NCBI RefSeq assembly: GCF_023217965.1 | Contig: NZ_JALPSC010000001.1 | Coordinates: 1,240,001-1,304,000, forward strand | Origin: Prevotella sp. E13-27 | GTDB lineage: Bacteria; Bacteroidota; Bacteroidia; Bacteroidales; Bacteroidaceae | DNA length: 64,000 bases | Reading direction: 5' to 3' | In this document: piece after piece, positions 7,735-16,500 of the stretch | How the letters are laid out: every line of letters begins with the position of its first letter | How positions within the stretch are numbered: the stretch's first letter is position 1 | The notes under the pieces: model-generated | Seen by the model: only the letters and a program-made list of their open reading frames with translations | What the model was told of the DNA's origin: nothing | Databases searched by the model: none | Position numbers and translations under genes: made by a program

Positions 7735-10700
7735 TTAACGAACCACGACCTTCTTTCCGTTCACCATATAAATACCCTTCTTCACGGCATTCACGCGACG
7801 ACCTTGCATATCGTAAACGTTTTTCAGCTGCTTGGCAGTCTCAATAGAAACGATACCAGTAGCCTCATCGCCAATCATCAGCTGAGCGCCAGCATTAGCT
7901 GCCTCGTGTCTCTGAGCATTGACATCAGAGAGAACCACATTGCCAGCCTGCACACGATAGGCTCCCTGCATGTCGTTTGCAGCCTTCACTTGCAGACGCA
8001 TCACAGCACCCTCGTTCAGTTCATCGTTCATCATCGAAGAGCAGATAACACGGTAATATCCATCTGCATGCTTCTGAGCCCAAACACCATGATGGCGGTC
8101 TGTTGCCTCGGCAGTCTCGGTATTCAGCTGGATACCCTCTGGCAGATACAAATCGAACTGCAAGCCCGTGTAGCTTCTATCTTTATTAATAAGGTTTACA
8201 ATCAGTTCGCCCTCGCCATTTGCATTTACTGTCATATCAGAGAGACTGATGATGTTTGGATACATCTCCATTTGACCAAACATACGACTACCGGCAGGAG
8301 CATTCTGTGCAAGGATCACATTCACCAGTGCGGCATAGTCGTTCACCTCTACAACTCCGTTTCCATCCATATCGGCGGCATTGAACACGAGGCTGGCATC
8401 AGCATTCTCAAGGATAAAGAGAACCACACCCGTCAGGTCGGCCACGTCAATATGTGTATCATTGTTTACATCACCCATCGTATAGGCAGAAACAGTAATC
8501 ACACTCTTCATGTCAGCCGCAGCATAGCGAGTGGCCTGCGGATCAGTGAGCACGATATTCTTCAGTTCCACATCATAGTCGCCAGCTTCCATTGTGGTCT
8601 GCGGGAAGAGAACCAATGAAAGCAGGGTACCGCTATTGCCTGTAAAGGTGGCATTCTGAGTGGATGAAACAACCACACGCAGTGCGCCATCGCTCATCAC
8701 GCGAGAAGACACAGAGTGACGGCGAGTAGTAGTACGGTCGCCCAGCTCTATCTGATAGTCACCATATTCATCGGTGCTCAGCAGCATGCCCTCTGGCAGA
8801 TACAAGTCGAACTGAACTGCACTAATTTCATTCACGTTGTTCATCTCGATAGGCAGACGGAACTCCGCACCACGTGAAGCCTTCAAGCTGCTGGCAAAAG
8901 CCAGTGTGTTGTCGGTCTGATACTCGTTCTTCACCTGCTTGTTCTTAAACGAGCGGATAGCGGTGTTCAGCAGTTCGGTACAGTCTTCTACATCCTCTTT
9001 GAGCATGTTGTCAACGATGCGTGCGCTTACCTCATTGATTACAGCCTTCAAAGCAGCCTTGGCACCTGGGCGATAGTTACCTGGTTCAGTACCTTCCACA
9101 GCAGCATTGTAGAGTGCCTGAGCCTCACCGAGCAGAGTCTCAAGGGCGGCAATCTCCTCAGCAGTAGCCTTCGGTTCGCTGCCAATAGCCACCACGTTCG
9201 TAAACTGCTTCCAGTTGTCAGCCTTCGTATAGGCAGTCTTAGCAGAAGAAGGAACATGCAAAGTGGGAGTAGTATAGTCAGTGAAAGTGTTTGCTTGAAT
9301 GGTTGGAGGAGTGGTAGCGTTCATATAAATATTTGAAAGAACTGAGCAACCCGCAAAGGAATTCGAGCCAATTGAAGTTACAGATGAAGGAAACGCAATC
9401 TTCTTTAGACTACGGCAATTTTTGAAAGTATTTTCACCGATTGTATTTAGTACATTACTATTAATAACAACATCGACTAATTTTACGCAATCTTCAAAGC
9501 ATCCCTTACTATTGGATGTTTTTATAGAATTAAGCCCAGTACCTATTATAACCTTTTTCAAAGATGAACATCCTTTAAAAACTGAAGTCATAGTCTCGAC
9601 GCTATTTGGAATGTCAATACTTTCCAACTTAACGCAATTTTGAAAAGCGCCATTATCAATAGAAGTAACCTTTCCCAATTCAACATTTTTTAGATTTGTG
9701 CAATTATCGAACGTATTACTCTGAATGGTCAATACAGAATTGTCAAATACTACAGACTCCAAACCTATGCAATCAGAAAAAGCATAATTGCCTAAACTCG
9801 TTACATATTCAGGGATAAACACATCCGTTAAAGAAGTACACCCAGAAAATGCTCTACTGCCGATAGCAGACAATGATGGGGGCAAATTTATTGTCTGTAA
9901 TTTTGAACATCCTTCAAATGCACGGCCACCTATTGATTGCAAAGTATTTGGTAAAGCAATTAATTTCAAATTGTTGCATCTCCCAAAAGCACTTTCACCA
10001 ATAGATATTAATGTATTAGGAAGTGATATGCTTTCCAAACTAGAACAGCCAGAGAATGTCATACCAGGAAGATCTGTAATTGTATTTGGAAGATGGACAG
10101 ACGTAAGTTTTACACAATTCTCAAAACACCCGTGAGTAGAGCTTAACCAAAATGTATTAAGAACAACTAACGAATTCCCTAAGTCAACTTCTTCCAATGA
10201 AGAACAACCAAAGAAAGGAGCTTTTAGCGTTACATTCGCATCTTCAACTTTAACTTTCTTCAGGCTTTCGCAGTTTCCAAAACAGCCATCATCCATATTA
10301 GTAACAGAAGCAGGAATAATAACTTCTTTCAACGAAGTTTGAGCAAAGGAATGACCTCCAATAATTTTTAATGAAGAAGGAAATGTTATTGAAGACAAAG
10401 GATTATTGCTAAATGCAGACACTCCGATACTTGTCAAAGAAGAAGGTAGCTCGATTTCTGTAATAGCACAACTAGAAAAAGCGTTGTCCTCAATCTCTGT
10501 CATCGTATTAGGTAATTTTACGTCATACAACTTAGTACAACCTTCAAATGTATATTTTCCTGTTTTTAGAAGTGATGAAGGCAGTGTTATGGTTTTTAAC
10601 GATTTACAACCATAGAAAACACGGCCAGGATCGCCTGATCTGGTTATTATAGTGCCTAAGTCATAGACAGCATTACCCAAATCAACTTCTTCCAAAAGTC

Positions 10701-11343
10701 CACATTGAAAAAATGAATATGCGCCGATTGCTGCGGAAGCATTATTAATAACTAGTGATTTTAGTTTTGAATTATTTTGGAAAGCTCCAGCTCCGATTGT
10801 TTTAACAGAATTCGGAATCAATACATTTTCAACACCAGCATTCTCAAACGCGTTTTTTTCGATAGAGACTGTCTGATTTCCAAAAGACACAGTGTTCAAA
10901 TTAGAACAGCCATAAAAAGAGTATTCTGCAACATCTTTCAGTGCATCTGGTAACACAATACCCTGTAAATTCTTACACTCACGGAATGCGCTAGCGCCCA
11001 AGCTACTCAACGTAGAAGGCAGGCTGACAGTCTTTACTCCTGACTGATAGAAGGCCTGATTACCAATTATGATTAGTCCTTCAGGAAGTGTAACACTTTC
11101 CAAGTTTGCAGCAGACTTAAAGGCATTCTCGCCAATAGCCGTTACGAGATAGGTCTTACCGCTCAGTCCTACGGCTTGCGGAATTGTAACATCACCATCA
11201 TAAGCATAATCGCCACTAACTACACTCACGGTGTTGGAACCCGTAATGGTGTAATAAATACCATCTGACTCGAAGTCGTAAGCCAACACGTTGAGGCTAC
11301 TCAACACCGTTAGCATACAAAGTAGAAAAGATCTCTGTTTCAT
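7735..11343 (-). CDS. BspA-like leucine-rich-repeat surface protein with cohesin- and dockerin-like domains
   Basis: 1202 residues. A signal peptide (about 1-21) is followed by a long array of LRR_5 repeats (PF13306, about 45-720), with units such as AFSGCTSLTDVFIPEYVTSL of about 23 residues. A helical FIVAR-like stretch (about 730-805) comes next, then a cohesin-like domain (about 815-940), a dockerin-like Ca-binding repeat pair (MGDVNNDTHIDVADLTGVVL and MDGNGVVEVNDYAALVNVIL, about 945-1000), a second cohesin-like domain (about 1020-1150) and a sorting tail (YDMQGRRVNAVKKGIYMVNG). BspA relatives bind host proteins and promote adhesion. Here adhesion is an inference. It is transcribed through a long structured leader from a promoter shared with the C10 peptidase gene. 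Confidence 0.85.
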   Translation of the reverse strand: MKQRSFLLCMLTVLSSLNVLAYDFESDGIYYTITGSNTVSVVSGDYAYDGDVTIPQAVGLSGKTYLVTAIGENAFKSAANLESVTLPEGLIIIGNQAFYQSGVKTVSLPSTLSSLGASAFRECKNLQGIVLPDALKDVAEYSFYGCSNLNTVSFGNQTVSIEKNAFENAGVENVLIPNSVKTIGAGAFQNNSKLKSLVINNASAAIGAYSFFQCGLLEEVDLGNAVYDLGTIITRSGDPGRVFYGCKSLKTITLPSSLLKTGKYTFEGCTKLYDVKLPNTMTEIEDNAFSSCAITEIELPSSLTSIGVSAFSNNPLSSITFPSSLKIIGGHSFAQTSLKEVIIPASVTNMDDGCFGNCESLKKVKVEDANVTLKAPFFGCSSLEEVDLGNSLVVLNTFWLSSTHGCFENCVKLTSVHLPNTITDLPGMTFSGCSSLESISLPNTLISIGESAFGRCNNLKLIALPNTLQSIGGRAFEGCSKLQTINLPPSLSAIGSRAFSGCTSLTDVFIPEYVTSLGNYAFSDCIGLESVVFDNSVLTIQSNTFDNCTNLKNVELGKVTSIDNGAFQNCVKLESIDIPNSVETMTSVFKGCSSLKKVIIGTGLNSIKTSNSKGCFEDCVKLVDVVINSNVLNTIGENTFKNCRSLKKIAFPSSVTSIGSNSFAGCSVLSNIYMNATTPPTIQANTFTDYTTPTLHVPSSAKTAYTKADNWKQFTNVVAIGSEPKATAEEIAALETLLGEAQALYNAAVEGTEPGNYRPGAKAALKAVINEVSARIVDNMLKEDVEDCTELLNTAIRSFKNKQVKNEYQTDNTLAFASSLKASRGAEFRLPIEMNNVNEISAVQFDLYLPEGMLLSTDEYGDYQIELGDRTTTRRHSVSSRVMSDGALRVVVSSTQNATFTGNSGTLLSLVLFPQTTMEAGDYDVELKNIVLTDPQATRYAAADMKSVITVSAYTMGDVNNDTHIDVADLTGVVLFILENADASLVFNAADMDGNGVVEVNDYAALVNVILAQNAPAGSRMFGQMEMYPNIISLSDMTVNANGEGELIVNLINKDRSYTGLQFDLYLPEGIQLNTETAEATDRHHGVWAQKHADGYYRVICSSMMNDELNEGAVMRLQVKAANDMQGAYRVQAGNVVLSDVNAQRHEAANAGAQLMIGDEATGIVSIETAKQLKNVYDMQGRRVNAVKKGIYMVNGKKVVVR

Positions 11344-11532
11344 AAGCGTTAATAATTTTTAAGTTATTGATATCTTATATTCTCTTATTGCTTCGCAGCA
11401 ACACACAGCAGAAGCGCGGGACTGTCTTTGCCAGTTCCGAGATGAAGGTCCTAGGAAAACCCTGAATAAAGAAAATGGAGATACAGCCCCACGCGTAACG
11501 CGTGAAACAGTCGTGCCCTCCTGCTTTATTCA
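11344..11532 (-). promoter_or_regulatory. Structured 5' leader of the BspA-like gene
   Basis: No gene is visible here. An imperfect inverted repeat pairs 11438-11471 with 11524-11569: CTGAATAAAG against CTTTATTCAG at the inner ends, CGAGATG..CCTAGG against CCTAGG..CATCTCG at the outer ends. At its centre is CACGCGT-A-ACGCGTG (11490-11504). In the minus-strand mRNA this could fold into a long hairpin between promoter and start codon. The role is unknown; attenuation or mRNA stability are possibilities. Confidence 0.5.
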
Positions 11533-11624
11533 GCCTTGCTTTTTGAAAATTTCCTAGGTTCTCATCTCGCAAGTTTGGAGCATAACGCTTCTTCTGCCGA
11601 GCGAATCCTTTTCGCTCTCGGTGG

Positions 11625-11632
11625 CAAAGATA
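11625..11632 (-). promoter_or_regulatory. -7 element (TATCTTTG) of the BspA-like gene
   Basis: A perfect TAnnTTTG match on the minus strand, about 280 bp upstream of the BspA start, just after the terminator in repeat A. The transcript would begin near 11618, directly at the CCGAGAGCGAA/TTCGCTCGG hairpin. Confidence 0.6.
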
Positions 11633-11635
11633 GAA

Positions 11636-11665
11636 CAAAAAATCCGAACCGCCAAGCGATTCGGA
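11636..11665 (-). terminator. Intrinsic terminator of the MNT/HEPN remnant
   Basis: Minus strand: CCGAATCGC-TTG-GCGGTTCGG (one T-G pair) followed by six T. It stops transcription from the toxin-antitoxin remnant before the surface-protein promoter. An identical copy is at 20542-20570. Confidence 0.7.
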
Positions 11666-11682
11666 GAAAAAGTCTAATTATT

Positions 11683-11822
11683 TCAGTCTGTATAGGCGAC
11701 TATTTCATAAAGATGCTCTATGAAATAATCTATTGCATCTCTGAGTGCAGGCAAATCATTCTTTACAACATCCCATACCAAATCAGTGTTGATGTCAAAA
11801 TAACCATGAGTGGTGTACGATT
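11683..11822 (-). pseudogene. HepT-like HEPN toxin remnant (C-terminal third only)
   Basis: In a frame offset from the upstream nucleotidyltransferase, the minus strand reads ESYTTHGYFDINTDL then VWDVVKNDLPALRDAI and ends IVAYTD-stop. This matches the C-terminal part of HepT/DUF86 HEPN toxins (typically RN...HGYF.ID...VW..VKNDLP.L). The N-terminal two thirds and the Arg of the RX4-6H active-site motif are absent. There is no start codon; the frame joins directly onto the 3' end of mntA, so a deletion removed the 5' part. Its stop codon lies inside repeat A. Confidence 0.7.
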
Positions 11823-12125
11823 CTAAGCTGCTGTAAAGATATCGATGCCATCTTTTTCAATTTGTTCTTTGAAGAAAGGACGTAAACCACTATGGTCTTG
11901 TACAAGATCTACCTTACATCCAAGCAGATATTCCAAAAATTGAGCAGCAAAGATATGATTATAAAATTTCGCAGGCATCCTTACAAATAGATCGACATCG
12001 CTTCCTTCATGATTCTCACCACGAGCAACAGATCCAAACAGGCGCATATAAGTTATTCCGAATCGCTTCTGCAGTTCGGTGGCATTCTTGCGAATGATGC
12101 TTATGTACTCTTCCGTTGTCTTCAT
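11823..12125 (-). CDS. mntA: MntA-like minimal nucleotidyltransferase (antitoxin of HepT type)
   Basis: 100 residues, the normal size of minimal nucleotidyltransferases. The active-site motif is LFGSVARGENHEGSDVDLFV (GSxARG and DxD), and a further acidic residue lies in KVDLVQDH. In MntA/HepT systems this protein AMPylates and silences the HEPN toxin. Here the partner downstream is reduced to a fragment, so the enzyme is orphaned. A TATCTTTG -7 (12143-12150, minus) lies 18 bp upstream, with TTTG 19 bp further up, a near-ideal Bacteroidota promoter. Confidence 0.85.
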   Translation of the reverse strand: MKTTEEYISIIRKNATELQKRFGITYMRLFGSVARGENHEGSDVDLFVRMPAKFYNHIFAAQFLEYLLGCKVDLVQDHSGLRPFFKEQIEKDGIDIFTAA

Positions 12126-12143
12126 AATGTTTAGATCGGCAGC

Positions 12144-12219
12144 AAAGATAAGGATTATTTGTGAAACGGCAAAGGAAACATTGCAAATAATTTGCTTTTT
12201 TCCTCACTTAATCGTACCT
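12144..12219. repeat. Repeat B, copy 1: divergent promoter segment
   Basis: 76 bp identical to 21096-21171. On the minus strand it gives the TATCTTTG promoter of mntA; on the plus strand it carries the GCAAATAATTTGC palindrome and TACCTTTG (12215-12222, running 3 bp past the repeat) that serves the AAA-ATPase copy 2. The copy at 21 kb differs at the very next base on each side, spoiling both -7 elements (TATCTTTA, TACCTCTG). Confidence 0.85.
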
Positions 12220-12244
12220 TTGCCGGTAGAAAACTGAAAATATT

Positions 12245-13475
12245 ATGAAGTACCCTATTGGCATACAGAATTTTGAGAAGATTCGTCGCGATGGCTATGT
12301 CTATGTTGACAAGACGCCATGGATGTGGAAGATGATATCAGAAGGTAGCTACTACTTTCTTTCTCGTCCGCGTCGCTTTGGCAAGTCACTGATGGTAAGC
12401 ACGCTTGAAGCGTTCTTCTCTGGTCAGCGCGAATTGTTCAAAGGATTGTACGCCGATACCGTGGAGTGGGACTGGCAACAGTACCCCATCTTTCATCTTG
12501 ACCTGAACGTTAAGAAATACGAGACGAAGGCTGATCTTGAAAAGGTGCTCAATAGACATCTTGAGCTGTGGGAGAAGACATACGAAAGCCCCTATGGTGA
12601 GCGTGACCTAGAAGAACGTTTTTTGCAAGTTTTGCGTTTGGCCTATGAGAAGACTGGTCGCCAGGTCGTAATTCTCGTCGATGAATATGACAAACCATTG
12701 TTACAGGTGATAGGTAACGATACATTGCAGTCAGAATATCGCTCAACGCTTAAGGCTTTTTATGGAGTCTTAAAGTCCTGTGACCGCTATATCAAGTTTG
12801 CCTTCCTTACGGGTGTCACAAAGTTTGGGAAGATTAGTGTATTCTCAGATTTAAATAATCTGATAGACATATCAATGCTACCACGGTTTACAGCTGTCTG
12901 TGGAATCACTGAAAAAGAATTGCATGACAACTTCGATGCTGATGTCAAGGCTTTAGCAGAAGCCAATGGCATGACTGTTGACGAATGTTATGAGCGGCTA
13001 CGCCAGGACTTCGATGGTTACCATTTCGATGTGGATGCACCTGGAATGTACAACCCGTTCAGCGTGTTGAATACCCTGTCCAGCCAGCGTTTCAAGGATT
13101 ATTGGTTTGAAACAGGTATGACTAATCATATCTTTAGACAAATGAAATCCCAAAACTATTCATTGGACATGGTTGCCAACGAGCCGCTTTTCTATTTCCA
13201 ACTTCATATCCTCGAAAAAGGGCACGATAGTATTGTTCAGCAGCTCTATCAAAGTGGTTACTTGACCATTAAGGAGTATGACAATGAGTTTAAGACTTTT
13301 TTTCTCGACTTTCCCAACCATATAGTTAAAGAAGGTCTGGAAAATAGATATATGAACTATATTCAACATTAAACAATATGCCAAGGCCTTTGATGGCGAT
13401 GAGCGTAACATCATAAAAATTGGTATCAACTTCTCTTCTGACACCCGTCGCTTGACAGAGTGGAAGATTGGCTGA
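12245..13475 (+). pseudogene. AAA-ATPase-like / PD-(D/E)XK protein, copy 2 (internally deleted)
   Basis: A duplicate of the gene at 4496. The first 375 codons are open, with near-identical AAA part (Walker A PRRFGKSLMVST, Walker B VVILVDEYDKPLL). The middle diverges (QMKSQNYSLDMVANEP). After NRYMNYIQH a stop occurs at 13370, and the DNA immediately continues with the last 100 bp of copy 1 (from CAATATGCCAAGGC to the final TGA at 13475). Thus a deletion removed the segment encoding the PD-(D/E)XK core, while the original 3' end survives out of use. The shortened 375-residue protein could still be made from the intact promoter. Confidence 0.85.
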
Positions 13476-13500
13476 TTCTTCAGGAAAATGGTGATACATA

Positions 13501-13543
13501 AAAAGAATGCTGTCCGTTGAAAAAACGGACAGCATTCTTTTTT
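13501..13543. terminator. Bidirectional intrinsic terminator
   Basis: AAAAGAATGCTGTCCGTT, loop GAAA, AACGGACAGCATTCTTTTTT. A long perfect stem with A and T tracts on both sides, between the AAA-ATPase pseudogene and the end of the C10 peptidase gene. Confidence 0.85.
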
Positions 13544-16500
13544 ACTTCACAATTATCTTTTTTCCCTTCACCATATAAATGCCCTTGGGTAATCCTTTAA
13601 GCGACGTTTCGTGACTGCGAATCATATGTCCGTTTATGGTATAGACATCGAAGGGTTCGTCATTGGCAAGAATGTTGGTAATACCTATCAAATTATATTC
13701 CGTAAAATAGCCAGGAGCTTTCGAACCACCATCAATACGGGCGTAGGTTGCATCGGTATGAGCACTGGAATATACTGTTCCCATGCCGCCAACCAATTTC
13801 TTGCAGCCTGTAAACATATCCTCACTATTAGTCAAATTCTTAGTGTTCCATTCCTCACTGACGTAGATTGTTTTCAGAGTCGAACTTCCATAGAACATCC
13901 AGCCCATGTTGGTCACATTAAAAGTATTAAAGCTACTCAAGTTAAGACTCGTCAGAGAAGAGCAACTAGCGAACATTGACTGCATGTTGGTCACATTCGA
14001 GGTATTAAAGCCACTCACATCAAGACTCGTCAGAGATGAGCAGCCATAGAACATTGCATACATGTTGGTCACATTCGAGGTATTAAAGCTACTCACATCA
14101 AGACTCGTCAGAGAAGAGCAGCCATCAAACATACTCCACATGTCGGTCACATTCATAGTATTAAAGCTACTCACATCAAGATTCGACAGAGAAGTGCAAC
14201 CAGAGAACATCGCATTCATATACTCCACATTCGAAGTATTAAAGTTACTCACATCAAGACTCGTCAGAGAAGAACAACCTTCGAACATCCAGAACATGTC
14301 GGTCACATTCGAGGTATTAAAGCCACTCACATCAAGACTCGTCAGAGAAGAGCAGTTTTCAAACATCCCAGACATTTCGATCACATTCGAAGTATTAAAG
14401 CTACTCAAGTCAAGACTCGTCAGAGAAGAGCAGCCTTCAAACATCCAGCTCATATACGTCACATTCGAAGTATTAAAGCTACTCAAGTCAAGACTCTTCA
14501 AAGAAGTGCAATCAGAGAACATAGAAGTCATATAGGTCACATTCGAAGTATTAAAGCCACTCAAGTCAAGACTCTTCAACGAAGTGCAACCAGAGAACAT
14601 AGTATTCATATCGGTCACATTCGAAGTATTAAAGCTACTCAAGTCAAGTCTCGCCAGTGAAGAGCACCCACGGAACATACAGGACATATCGATCACATTC
14701 GAAGTGTTCAGGTTTACTATACCATTAATAGTGGTAAGTTTTTCACAACCATCGAACCATAATACTGTGCTTGTCACACCTTTATACTCAGCGAATGTCT
14801 CGTCGAAGACTACACGCTTAATGAGTGAGGCAACATCGTTCCATCCTCGTTCATCATCCCAACCAAACGCGTCATGGTTAAACGGGCCGATGTTCATACC
14901 GTCTCGTTCTGCCTTCTTCTTATCATAGTAGAAAGTCAGCACGGTATTGCCATTGCTTAGTGCGGCGTAAGGCTCTGGACCCTCTAACACAGTCAGTTTT
15001 CCGTTTGTATAGCTGATGTCGTAGTTCTGAGCCTTGGCACCAGACACTGTAACAGGGTACTCACCAGGTACACTCCCCACTGTTGCCTCACAACTCACCG
15101 TCGGCTGTTTGATCAGCACATCTTCCGTCTCATTGTTCTTGAAGCCCGTGTAGGTCAGGGTGAACTCGGGCATCTCCTCCCACTGCTCCTTCGTATAGGT
15201 GCCTGCGGCAATAGTCAGAGGAGCCTTGGTGATGGTTAGCGTACCCATCACGCACTTCACATTATAATAATTTTCAACAGTTCCCTTTCTCAGAATGATG
15301 TCATAGGTACCTACTGGAGATGTAGCTGTTGCTTCACAGAAAATCTCAGGGGTTCCCTCAAGCGTGATGCCCTCAGTTGTAAACTCAAACACAGGATTGA
15401 CATCGCCATACTCACGGGTGTAATTCTTGCCTGTGATGGTTCCCAATGGCATGGGATCGTCTAAATCTATCGTTAGCCATCGTTTTGTCGCTTCATCTGA
15501 GAATTCCAGGTATGCCTGACAGGCTTTCTGTACATAACCATTGTCCGCATGTCTCATTATACCACGACCAGCCATATAATAAATACCATTATTAACCAGC
15601 GTGTCAACACTGAAAGCATCATAGTTACCAACAAACTTCACATTGCCCATTGCGTAACTGAGGTGGCTACCTTCTTTAGAGGAGATGACGACGTTCGAAA
15701 ATTCAGGATTCACGATATCCTCGCCTTCATCCCATTTTACAAAATATGGCACACCGGCTTGAATATATGTCAACGAGTCACTGAAAGTCATAGTCACACA
15801 AGAAGCGTCCATGGTAGCTTTGTTAAGCGTCTTAGCCACAGCGCCATCTAAACTACTCCCCTCTAGTGTCAAGTTAAAAGGTAAGGTAATCGTATTCCAA
15901 TTTTTGTCTTTCTTTAGCGTACGTCCCGCAAGGGTTACGTGAGCCTTCCTTCCCTGATTATTGATAATCACCTTGCTGTTTACACCCTCGTCACGAAGGG
16001 TAATCAAAGCGAATTCCCCACTCTCGGTCCATTCGCCTGGTTCTCCGTCTACAATACTGCGTATGCGATATTCGTATCCATTATTAGTCGGCAGGCCGCT
16101 CAGCGTAGCTACTGTATCGGTGACAGTAATTTCTTGCCACTCCCCAGCGGGAGCAGATGATGTTCCGTAAAGACCGAAATTATCAACATTTAGGCGGAAT
16201 TGATCTGTGCTATTAAAGTGACGGATGGCAATATATCCCTGCTGTCCGGCATAAGCGCTCAGGTCTGCGGTATATGCCACATAGTTGCTAGTAGCAGTAG
16301 TTTCTGGCACCAGTTCTGTAGAAAAATCCTCAACAGAAGTACCCGAAGTAGAGAGGTATATGGCAAAATTTTCGACTGGCCATTCTGGGTCCTGCGATCT
16401 CAGATATACACGCATAGTCCCCTGAAGATGGAGGAGCGGCGTAATGAGCCAGTTGTCTGGCGTAAGAGCAGATTTATTGTAACTGGCCGATGTGACACAA

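Larger units (their letters stand above)
11533..11691 (-). repeat. Repeat A, copy 1: terminator + promoter + leader
   Basis: This 159-bp segment recurs at 20440-20596, the last 141 bp being identical and the rest differing only by a 2-bp length change. Read on the minus strand it holds the last codons and stop of a toxin gene, an intrinsic terminator, a TATCTTTG -7 element and the start of a leader with a 5' hairpin (11597-11621). Each copy lies upstream of a giant surface-protein gene and downstream of a toxin-antitoxin remnant. Confidence 0.9.

Noticed and set aside
11375..11638. Reading frame of 87 codons on the minus strand starting MFYLCHRERKGFARQKKR
   Set aside because: It is repeat A and the BspA leader read through; the same peptide appears in front of the C10 gene, and the frame overlaps a terminator and promoter.
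13899..14710. Minisatellite or CRISPR-like DNA repeat
   Set aside because: It is coding, in frame, and explained by DUF285 protein repeats.
14062..14928. Plus-strand reading frames opposite the DUF285 array
   Set aside because: Antisense shadows of the 75-bp repeats; composition mirrors the repeats and there is no promoter.
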